Shown piece by piece: positions 54,489 to 64,000 of a stretch of 64,000 nucleotides of DNA. A program made the translations under genes and the position numbers. Position 1 is the first letter of the stretch. The number at the start of each line of letters is the position of its first letter. Source of the stretch: Cyrtodaria siliqua (taxonomy: Eukaryota > Mollusca > Bivalvia > Adapedonta > Hiatellidae); the NCBI GenBank assembly GCA_037043455.1, contig JAWPHD010001339.1, positions 62,001-126,000 of the forward strand, in the 5' to 3' direction. The notes below the pieces were generated by a model. It was given only the letters and a program-made list of their open reading frames with translations, was not told where the DNA came from and searched no databases.

Positions 54489-56890
54489 GAATATTTATTT
54501 ATTCCAATCATGGGCCATTTCTGGCATTACAATCACATAATATAACATGTAAACAAAGCATATAAAGAAACGAAGGCTTGATTTTGATTAAATGAAACAC
54601 AAATAACTAAAGATTTATGATTCAATAAAGATTATACGAAAAAGGAAACCAATAACTATTCACTACCCTCCTTTGGTTGTAATTTTAATGTAAGGGAGAC
54701 AACTCAATAAGCAAAAATAGTTAAATAATGATTTGCCTCCCTTACATTGAATTATAGAATTATTTGCAAATGTAAATATAACAATTCAACTATTGATAGA
54801 TAACTTTAATATTGTCGAGAATGCCAACCCAACAGAGGATTTATACAGACTTAGATCTTTTTTCAACACTATCATTTATATTGACTAGCGCACTCTAAGT
54901 ATAACTTTAGATATAGGCTATATTGCCAAAGTATTTGTTAAGGATGTTGAAAATAGATTTATGCAATAGTGCAGTATTTTTTTAATATGCTTTAACAGTT
55001 CAAAACGTTTGTTATAACATATACATATATATTTTGATATATAAGTGATAACATCAGTGTCTTCATTGCTTAATTACCATATAAACTTTTGAGAAGAATT
55101 TAATAACGTAAAATTTAAAGAACTTCGGAGTATCTCATCAAAAAGCTTCATTCTTTCATTAACAAAATATTCACATTCCATGAGGAAATGATACTCATTC
55201 TCTACTGAAATATTTTTACATAATCTACAATGATTTAAATTAGAATCTATTTTCTTGTAACGACCGACTTCTAATTTATGGGTTCTGATTCTAAAATTAG
55301 TGAAACATTTTCTAATATCAACACTATGGAAACTCAAAAGCTTTTACTCAATTTAAAATTAGCTTTGAGTTCCCGTTTGTACAAATCGTTTTGGCAATAT
55401 GAAAAAGTTCCAGACGATGAAAAAACAATACAAAGGTACTTATAAATTGTTACATGCTCTATCTCTGTTTATTTGTATGTACATTTTACATCAATCTTTT
55501 TACCAGATCTACTGAATATTAAGACATTGGTCTTTTTCAAGATGACAGTTAATCCATAATTATCACTATATGTTTGTAATTTATTAAGGCAAGCCCGATT
55601 CGGATGTATATAACAACCCAAGGTCCTCTGCATACATTAAGCAATTAAAATAAATATCTTGTAGTGAAACTAGATCGTCACTATCATCAAACAAAGATGG
55701 CAAATCATTTATATAAATATTAAACAAATAAGGGCTAAGAATATCGCCTTGACGGACACCAACATATTGTGCAATGCTATCCTCAGATTTTCTCCGATAG
55801 GAACATGCAAACAATTTGAGTGGTACATATTTGTGATAACATTATAAAAGTTACCAGATATACCTAAGCTACACAATTTATGAAAAAGAGCTGAATGAAT
55901 TATCGGGTCGAATGCCTTAGAAAAATCTACAAAGCATGCACACACTTTAGCATTTTACTTTGGTATTTTTCTACAATTGTACGTAGGACAAACAAATGAT
56001 CGGCTGTTCTAGTCTTTGGTTGGAAAACTATCTGCGCTTTATTAATGATTTCTTTTGGATCAAGATAAATCTGTATCCTGTCATTTAATATACTATTAAA
56101 CAATTTCGAAAGTCACGGCATAATAGCTATACCACGGTAATTGGAAGGTTGACAGGGATCATCATTTTTATATAATGGTTTAATGTATCCTTTCTTCCAA
56201 TCACACGGAAATATACCTTGTGACAAAAACATATTAGTAAGTTTAACAATACAGGTACTAAAAACTTCTGTCCTGATTTTAGCATTTCTTTTTTTATACC
56301 ATCTATACTTGAAGATTTTTTATTTTTTTAATTTAGAAATACCTTTAGCAACTTCTTTAGAGGTTATCATAAAATCTAACTCATTAAAGGATTTACATGT
56401 TTCTTTCTCTTTAATTAATTGTGTATAAAAGTCATCAACCTTTTTAAATTCAGGTTTAACAGAAAACAGATTTGAGAAGTGTGACAACCATTTATCAGGA
56501 GTAACTTTAGCACATGGATCATTTCCATTATTCTCTTCCTCTTCCTTTAACTCCTAAACAAGTTTCCAGTATACATCAGGGCTACTATGAAGGTTATCCA
56601 ATTATACATTTCTTGAACTCTTTTCTTTTCCGCTTACATGCCCTACTGTACAGTTTTCTAAATTTATATGATGTGGATCATTTGGGTTTTTAGAATACAA
56701 TATGCTTTTATCAATCAAATGTTTTCGCATTACTTTCAGATCATTATCGAACCATTTTTTTCTTCTTTTTATTTGTTCTTTTTTCTATTTTTATTCTTCA
56801 CAGGTATTTTCTTCTTCGTTAAGGATCACACAGAGCTTCATTGGCATTATCATGCAAATTTTCCGCCAAAAAAGAATTAATATGACGTAA
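54489..56890 (-). mobile_element. LINE with pentanucleotide tail, decayed
   Basis: Minus strand order: HHINLENCTVGHVSGKE and KVTPDKWLSHFSNLF (about 56460-56700), DFMITSKEVAKGISKLKK (56310-56400), RT region YIKPLYKNDDPCQPSNYRGI (about 56110-56190), VDFSKAFDPIIHSALFHKL (motif A) at 55709-55945, VGVRQGDILSPYLFNIYIND (motif B) and CLMYAEDLGLLYTS (YADD variant with AED) at 55584-55814, then a C-terminal knuckle LNHCRLCKNISVENEYHFLM (55074-55337). Several frameshifts. The endonuclease is absent, so 5' truncated. Confidence 0.85.
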
Positions 56891-57805
56891 GCAATGTCCT
56901 AATTGTTTGTCATGTGCCTACAAGTGTATTTCTAGTACCGCGCAGGACTTTGCATACGGGGAGCCCAATGGAACAGCCTGTAAATATAGCAGCATGATTA
57001 CCTTGACCTCTGAGATAATTCATAGTGCCCAAACAATTGGGGTTATTGTTGTGTTAGAATCGAAATAGTAAACGCGTACCCGTATTTTATCGGTGAATAA
57101 AATACAGTAAACCGAACTCCTAACTGAATTTTATTCACCGATAAAATACAGCTACGTATTTATTATTTCTTAAATATACCACAAATGTGATCATCTACAT
57201 TATGAATATTATAAAACAAAAGTCTAGACAGAGAAGCCAGAGCAGCAAGATAATAAACAATTTAGAGCACGGCACTATTGGAGACATGGTCTTGGAAACA
57301 TACATCAAACGTTGGCCGTTTTCATAGTATTAAGGTGGACTTAATCATGTATTCCACAATCTGTCCGGTCATCGCACAAAGGGTAAATAATACTCGAATT
57401 ACAAATGACGTGCAGTGCGTCGCAAAATGAGTCATAACCTCATTCGATAAAACTGTTAATTCATGATCATGGATTCATATGGGTGTGTTATACTATATGT
57501 GAAACAGGACAGCAGTTATATCATATATTTCTTCCAAGAGTAATTTAACGTATAGATAGGCATGTATACATTGTGGATGTGTGTTGTTTTTGGAGTGAAT
57601 AACATATCGTGACAAAGTATAATAGAGTCTCACTTCCAGATGATTTAAAAAGCTATTCATGACAAAACACGTTTTTGTGATTTTATCAACATTTAGGTAA
57701 CCACGATAGACGAACAAGGGAGGCAGTTCCAGTAACAAAGCCGCTTTACTCACTTGTGTGCCGAACACAGTTAGCAGAATGGACTAAGTGTGTTCTTAAA
57801 ATAAC
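56891..57805. other. gene-free stretch with palindrome and Penelope scrap
   Basis: 57078-57153 is a palindrome (separate entry). 57365-57470 ('catcgcacaaagggtaa', 'cagtgcgtcgcaaaatga', 'cataacctcattcgataaa') matches the Penelope fragment at 35600-35730 on the minus strand. No gene. Confidence 0.55.
57078..57153. repeat. near-perfect palindrome, about 26-30-bp arms
   Basis: GTATTTTATCGGTGAATAAA (57082-57107) faces its complement (57124-57149) around a short 16-bp spacer; one mismatch. Confidence 0.9.
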
Positions 57806-58708
57806 AAGAGCTGTCGGAGAACAGCGTAGCTGGACTATTCGATTTTTCGGAGAATTATAAATGATATAGCCAGTACAGTGTATATACCATCAGAAAACAA
57901 GGCTAAAATAAAGTGGGGTGGGATGGGGGGGGAGGGGGGCGGGGCGGGTATAGAAACTCGGGCCGATATATATATATATATAATTATTGTTAGAATCTCA
58001 TACAAATGATAGTAAAATTTGGGGTAGTGTGTGAAATGTTATTATTTTTATCAGTTTTAATCCAAAATTGCTGTCATTTTAAAGAAATGTGTGGTCGAAA
58101 GGCAACTCGGGGAGGGAGGGGATATCTGGCAATTTTTGTATTGACATTTCATCTGTATATCTGAATTTAATCTAAATTGTTTTATATGTAAATGATTGCG
58201 TTCAAATTAAAATTTTAATATCAAAATAATGGAAGATAAAATGAAAATAAAAGGAAATAAAGGGAAATAGCTATATGTGTAAGAATTGACCAAAACAACA
58301 CAGAAATATATAAATAAAACAAAAAGAAGGCCGTGGGATGGGGGAGGGCATGCGGGGTGGGGTGGGGTAGGTAGCCCATGCCCCAAATAGGTGAAGTATG
58401 ATTAAAATGCATAATGCTATAAGTTGAGCTAGGACAATAAATGTTAGCGATATAGACCTGTAAACACAGTTTACACGCAAAATTTGATGTGAAATATATA
58501 CATTTTAATGGCATAATTTTGTTTCCATGGGAGCCCATGGGTTACAGGAACCAAAATGATTTGGTTGTGCTAGGATAAGAAATGTAAATGTAAGAGACAT
58601 AGACTTGTAAACACAGCTTACACGCAAACCTTGATGTGTGTCGCCAACGCCGTCGACGCCGGTATGATTACATAAGCTGTCTTATTCTTCGAATAGTCGA
58701 GCTAAAAT
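57806..58708. repeat. G-rich dispersed element with AGCT-GACTATTCGA ends
   Basis: Starts 'agagctgtcggagaacagcg' with 'agctggactattcga' and ends 'ttcgaatagtcgagctaaaa', an inverted end pair. Contains several G-runs (57905-57950, 58090-58120, 58325-58372) and an internal duplication (58425-58495 against 58560-58640: 'gacctgtaaacacagtttac'). Non-coding. Confidence 0.65.
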
Positions 58709-58799
58709 AATAGAAGATTGGTGTTGTCCTTCGAAGAGAATAATGCAATGGAAGCAACTATTGTTTTTTGTTGTTGTTTTTAAAGTAGCTATCTAGCCA

Positions 58800-59090
58800 A
58801 CAAGGGCCAAATTGTACAACATATGTACATCGTTTCTAAACCTACTGACGACGAGGTATATATATATAACGTACATGTATTGAGGATCAAAACGCTAAAG
58901 GCACAGATAAAAAGGCTTTAACCATCTAGGCCAAACCCCAAAACACGAGCGTCGAATTAAGTTACCAACTCATAATTCATTTTACGCATATAAGTCGCGG
59001 GTAGTTTAAAAACCCATGAACAAATCTATACTCCTAATCGGTACATATACATTATTATATGACCTCAACACCTGGGTGGAGTTTTTATAA
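58800..59090. mobile_element. second copy of the dispersed element at 28111 (inverted)
   Basis: TAACCTACTGACGACGAGGT-like sequence near 58840 and ACCAACTCATAATTCATT near 58965 are complements of 28380 and 28250. Confidence 0.6.
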
Positions 59091-60055
59091 ACAATTTTGT
59101 AGTGCATTTTTTCCCGTTATTTGGCGGGTTAGTGTCTTTAAATATGTCCGGCAGCTATAGTGAAAAATATAAAAAAACAAATGCATTTCACAGTATGAAT
59201 AACACTTATTTCTCAACTAATGTCGTATGCCATTAAAAGCATATGCGATTATTACTTTTGGGGTATTGCTTCAGTTATTTGTGAGTCTGTATACTAGTTT
59301 CAGGACCTGAATCACATAAGTGAAATGTATCATATTAGTTTATTGTTGTAAATGAATATAAGTTTATAAAGTCTCTTATAAAATGTTTAGAATGACATAG
59401 TAATAAATACTGATAAAGGTGATCCTTTGAGAGCAACAAACACAATTCAGAGAATAAAGCAGCAGACTCGGTTTGTATTGAGTCTGTTCATGAGAAGTAA
59501 TGAAAGAAGCAACACTTCTCACGCCCCCTAGCACCGGCTTAAACGGTATTCTACTTTAAAGCCACCTATATTGGGCTCGTTGGACAAGCATGTGTAATGT
59601 TATATTGTATATTCTATTGCACTATGACGAAACTTTAATAATCTATAAAACTAAAACTAAAATGTTTGCTTGTCTTATATACTGGACATATTTGTTAAAA
59701 AACAAACAAGAAAAAATATCAATATTCGCTTGTTTTTTTTTTCAACTTTAGAATTATGAGTCCTTTGTTTGTTTTCACAGTTAAATACATATTGTTTTAT
59801 ATATATACATATATGAATAATGAAGAAACGTGGGTTTAAAAGGATATATATATATATATATTTTGTTTAGGACCAATTAAATGTCATGCCAGTCATTTTA
59901 GTAAGGTTCCATATCAATATCACGTATGTTTTTTGAAAAGCAGTCGCCACTAACTTGTATTTTTAAAATCTATTTTTAGCCGCGGAGGCCATCTTGTATT
60001 TCCCCCCCAACCTGAAATTATGCTAGGATCAACTAGACATCAAAAGCAACAGAGC
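59091..60055. other. gene-free stretch
   Basis: Only (TA)n at about 59800-59860 and AT-rich DNA. Confidence 0.45.
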
Positions 60056-60059
60056 TATG

Positions 60060-61690
60060 ATGGCTGGATGGTTGTAGTCGTCTGTGCATGCCCATTAAGC
60101 GTTTATACAGAAAATGAAACATATTAAACCTCTGGCTCTTGTAGTTTCAGAGAAGAAGATTTTTTAAGTTTTTCCCTATGTAAGTCTATGAAAAATATGC
60201 AAAATCTCTCTATACAAACTTTGGACCCCGGGGCGCATCCATTTTTGATCCCCGGGATTTATTTGTACAACTTTTATATCTAGGGGATGGCAATCTTTAA
60301 TAAAGAAAAACTTTCAAAATCTGTTCAGTGGTTCTTGAGAAGATTTTTAAAATAATTTGTTTACCATATATGGTAATGGCGGTCATCTTGAATGTCAGAT
60401 TGACCTAATTTGTTTAACTTTGAAAGGCACAGACCTCAATATATGTGAAATTTGGTCAAAATTGGCAAATTGGTTTCTGAAGAGAATATTTTGAAGAATT
60501 TCCCTATACAATTAAGTTGGTGGAAAACATGCAAATCCCTATGTACACAATGTTGACCCCCGGGGCGCAGCTATTTTTAACCCTGGGGACTTCATTTGTA
60601 CAACTTTTACAGTTTAGGGCTTGGCGATCATTAATAAAGAAATATGTCCAGTGGGTCTCGAGAAGAAAGCTTTTCAATTAAGGTTTTGACAACATATGGT
60701 AATGGCGGCCATCTTGGAACCTAAATTGTACAACTCTGAAAGGCATTGACCTTAGTATCATCCACGTGAAATTTGGTGAAAAGTGGCCAAGCAGTGTCTG
60801 AGAAGATTTTTAACTTTCTCCTTATTCAAGTCGAGCAAATCATGCAAAATCTCTATATACAAACTTTGGACCCCCGGTGCGTAGCCATTTACGACCCTGG
60901 GGACTTCATTTGTAACAAAAATATAGTCTAAGGATTGGCGATCATTAATAAAGAACAAAAGGCCAAAGTGGGCATGTAGACGCTCGACTGGTATGATGTG
61001 ATTCAAAAACATAAACATGATAGAGGCCAACCCAAGAAACATGTTTCCTATAAATTATATATCTCTATGTAAACTATGGGTTATCTTGGTGGCCATTTTG
61101 AATATTTGATGACAACGAAATTATTTATAATAGTAATACATATAAAATATGTACAAACACAAACTTGACAGAGGCCAACAACAGGAACATGTATATGATA
61201 TTTAAGTAGAATGGAGTAAGTGGTAATATGTCGTTTGATAAATGTCCTTATATTTGACCTAAGTTTAGCCATGGTGGCCATCACGGACTGCCATCTTCGA
61301 TGACTGGCGGCCATGAAAAACATAAATCTGAGAGGGGGCCTCCTAAGTAACATTGTGATGAAGTTTCATCAAAATCCTTCAAGCGGTTTCAGAGGAGATG
61401 TCGATTTTATAAAATTGCTAACATACAGACAGACGGACGACGGACGAAAAGCGATCCCATAAGCTAACCTGGCCTTTGGCCAGTAGAGCTAAAAACTGTC
61501 GAAATCTGTTCAGCCGCTCTTGAGAAGAAGACTTTTTAAGGATTTGACCATATATTTCAGTATCATCCATGGTCAACATTGGCCAAGCAGTTCCTGAGAA
61601 GTTTTTTTAAGCAAAGGTTAACGACGATGGACGACGAACAAAGAGTGATCCCAATAGCACACCTTTGAGCTCAGGTGAGATAAAAAGCTT
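60060..61690. repeat. array of related 300-bp-class units
   Basis: Three or four units with 'cagagaagaagattttttaa', 'tttttccctatgtaagt', 'caaactttggaccccggggc', 'cccgggatttatttgtacaa', 'tggcggccatcttg', related to 34160-34750. Ends with 'gacggacgacggacgaaaag' and 'ggcctttggccagtagagct' at 61430-61490. Confidence 0.75.
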
Positions 61691-62028
61691 CTCCTCCTGA
61701 AGTACAAGGCCTACGGTTCTGATATAATATACATGTAGATTCAGCGCATGTTACTTCACCAAAGGGGTACAAGCAATGACCCTGAGATCAAAATTGGTCC
61801 AACACCATAGGGTCACATTTTTATACAGGTGCATAGGAAACATTTTAAAACATATTCTTCTTTGAAAGTACAATGCATAGGGTTCTGATATGACGCACGT
61901 ATATTTATTCCATGGTACTTCACGAAGCTAGAGCAAAGCATGACCCTGAGGTCAACATTGGACCAATCCCTTAGGTTCACATTTTAACATCGAGTTACAC
62001 TGTAAAATAGTATAATCTCTTAAGGCCT
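61691..62028. repeat. two tandem units of about 170 bp
   Basis: 'gtacaaggcctacggttctg', 'atgttacttcaccaa', 'tgaccctgagatcaaaattg' and 'agggtcaca' repeat once (61702 and 61868). Confidence 0.75.
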
Positions 62029-63795
62029 ATATGGTGCATTATTATTTTTTTAAAAAGGTACGGCTTTGCGCAAGCCTCTGCTACCTCACACAACTAATAT
62101 TAATTTTTAAACTTAGAAAAGATCTTGCATCAGAATAGTCTTGCACCAAGCCCACCATAAAGCTAAATCCTTACATCTAACATACCTTAGACAGACCTAA
62201 TGAGAAACCTTAACAAAAGTGTGACGTACAGATGAAGGGACGGACTTACTAGGGTAAAATTATATGCCCTCAGATACCATTTTTAATGCAATATAGCCGT
62301 GAAAGTTTAAGGAATTTGGATAAGTAATTTCAGAGTTATAGTTGTCACAAATTGTTTCTTATATAACTATTAGCTTCGGTCACCCGGCCCGCTTCTGATT
62401 CAGAACCAGGGCCTTGTGAAAAAAAGAAGTTTGAAATCGCCCCTCACGTTGGTATGAGATTTTGAGAGATTCTATGAGACTTTCAAAAAACATATTTTCA
62501 AGTTATTTTAATGTTAATTTCTTATCTTATGAGAAACAGCAAGTGACGTCAAAAAAGTGTAACTGGTGCATCAACAACTGATGTACGTTTATTTAGAACA
62601 TGACGTTAGCAAACGTAGATTTTATGTGCATGGTGGGCGTGCGAATGATTTCAGCTAATCGCTAGTGGGCACTTTAACTCGTCTAATCTGCCCAGACAGA
62701 TATCTGCAAGTAAGACATGAAATGGTCTTGGCAGATGGTTGCTGGCAGCTATGCTTTGACTTGAATCAAACTTAATTTTATTTAAGACAACATGTATGGC
62801 ATACCAGTTATTGTAGTTATGGTTCGAAATCAATACCCCTTATGTTTTGTAGGAGTAGTTATCACCAATCTTGTATTTTCTATTTTAGCGATGATGGACA
62901 TTCTGGATTTCAAATTAACCTGATTTCTTTAAAGACCATCTAGGCATCATGTGCAATATTCCTGTGAAGCTTAAATGAAACTTGACTAGTGGTTTCCGAG
63001 TAGTCGTAAAATATAAGCTACAGCAAAATCGATGGTAGGCCATCGCATATAACCAAACTTTTAATATGTGCATTCCATAAAACAAAATATGAACAAATAA
63101 ATTACTGTTAAGTTCCCCAAGTTGTACCCCTGTAGTGGGGCCCCTTTATGCAGGAGGACAATACCCGTTTTATATATGTTGTGCCTCGAGTCCCTAAATG
63201 ACGATAACATTAGAATCAAATGCATTCACATTTGGACAAGATAATTTTATGCATTTTTTTGTATTTTTTTACCTAATAACTCTCTATGGGGCCCCAGTGG
63301 ATGGAGCCAAAATACGGAAACTTATTGCCCATCTACACATCTTTAACCAAGAAAGACACTGCACATAAACATGAAATCTCAAAGGGTATATAAGGAGTTA
63401 AGATCACATGGCCGTAGCTCTGTAATAGTAAATTACAAAATGAAGGCCATATCGTCTTGAGGCAAAAGTTAACGAATGACGGACAATGAACGGACGGACA
63501 ACTCGTCATCCCATGAAGAAGGTCGGGTTTTGGGTGGGTGTGGTGTTGTGATGTCGGTAGTGCCAAAAAAAACAGTCGGCCATATGCAAATACTCCTATG
63601 ATTTATTATTCTACACATGACGTAATACCACGACACACTCATATGTGTTCGCTTACACAGCAGTTTGCGCTCATATCGTGTCTCGTGGTGTATTCAGTGT
63701 TATATTAGTTCGGAGAATTTATGTGGAAGTGTGAATAAATACGGTTTTAATACAAAATGCTTTTTTTTATATAAGCGTAATTAGTATAGTCCTTT
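62029..63795. other. gene-free stretch
   Basis: No ORF or clear repeat, apart from 63440-63515 ('atgaaggccatatcgtcttg', 'gacggacaactcgtcatccc'), related to 29265-29320. Confidence 0.45.
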
Positions 63796-63797
63796 AA

Positions 63798-63992
63798 GTT
63801 AAAACAGATATATTATAAATATTTTCGTGTTTTTATGAGTAGCATAAATTATGCCATAGTTTGGTGACCTTTCTCTCTGCCAACCCCACTTGACTGCATC
63901 TCGTGGTGTCAAAGGCAAAGAGAAAGGTCACAAACTATGGTATAAAACTCTACTCATAAAAACACGAAAATGTTTATGATATATCTATAACT
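63798..63992. mobile_element. foldback element at the right edge
   Basis: TTCGTGTTTTTATGAGTAG and CATAGTTTGGTGACCTTTCT (63823-63876) face AGAAAGGTCACAAACTATGG and CTACTCATAAAAACACGAA (63920-63972); weaker pairing (AGATATAT...) extends both arms to about 80 bp. The loop is about 45 bp. Confidence 0.88.
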
Positions 63993-64000
63993 TATCTCTG

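Overview
The window looks like repeat-rich, AT-rich nuclear DNA of an invertebrate. A marine bivalve or related mollusc is my best inference: it carries Penelope-like elements, CR1/Jockey-type LINE ends, tRNA-headed SINEs, a fragment resembling an HSPA12-type Hsp70, and short tandem units containing phrases such as 'gggccataactc'. No intact cellular gene is evident. Almost everything recognisable is a mobile element in some stage of decay.

The centrepiece (about 5.97-22.5 kb) is an integrated Polinton/Maverick-type (adintovirus-like) double-stranded DNA element. Its minus-strand block, in transcription order from 14.2 kb down to 6.0 kb, holds an FtsK/HerA-type packaging ATPase, a long minor capsid/fibre-like protein, a pVI-like small basic protein, a major capsid protein, an adenovirus-type cysteine protease, a Cys-rich plus phospholipase A2 protein, a retroviral-type integrase with a terminal chromodomain, and a coiled-coil protein. 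Its plus-strand block (14.3-22.5 kb) holds hypothetical proteins, a hydrophobic protein, three small coiled-coil or acidic proteins and the N-terminal and exonuclease part of a protein-primed family B DNA polymerase. A Cys-rich protein with a possible late-transcription-factor (VLTF3-like) domain lies in between on the minus strand. Nearly every gene carries at least one break: single in-frame stops, frameshifts, a 62-bp tandem duplication, a LINE inside the integrase, a 479-bp MITE inside the minor capsid gene, a Penelope-like element between genes, and a 446-bp duplication in the polymerase, whose palm domain is missing. Gene starts across the element share a TAATCTAAT-like box 13-24 bp before the ATG, and three of these boxes contain the stop codon of the upstream gene.

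Left of the element are two tandem arrays (0.6-1.7 and 2.3-3.1 kb) and a Ty3/Gypsy reverse transcriptase/RNase H remnant (4.75-5.8 kb). To the right, in order: SINEs, a transposase-like relic (24.3-25.6 kb), an integrase-core relic (26.3-27.5 kb), a long array of about 150-bp repeats (27.6-29.0 kb) split by a dispersed element, a LINE 3' end (30.6-31.2 kb), a TIR-bounded block (32.7-34.0 kb), an array of about 180-bp units (34.7-36.3 kb) split by a Penelope tail, an orphan ORF family (37.6-39.1 kb), a MYB/SANT-like relic (40 kb), a MITE (41.8-42.3 kb), nested inverted repeats (45.0-46.1 kb), a LINE (46.9-48.7 kb), tRNA-like sequences, the HSPA12-like fragment (50.7-51.1 kb), a Penelope element with repeated ends (51.1-53.1 kb), a LINE with a pentanucleotide tail (54.3-56.9 kb), G-rich repeats (57.8-58.7 kb), further arrays (60-62 kb) and a foldback at the right edge (63.8-64.0 kb).

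The viral-like genes would have formed one integrating virus or transposon: integrase for insertion, protein-primed polymerase for replication, capsid proteins, protease and ATPase for virion assembly and packaging, and PLA2 and pVI-like proteins for membrane passage. In this copy the system is dead. All family assignments are by eye from motifs; no database search was run.
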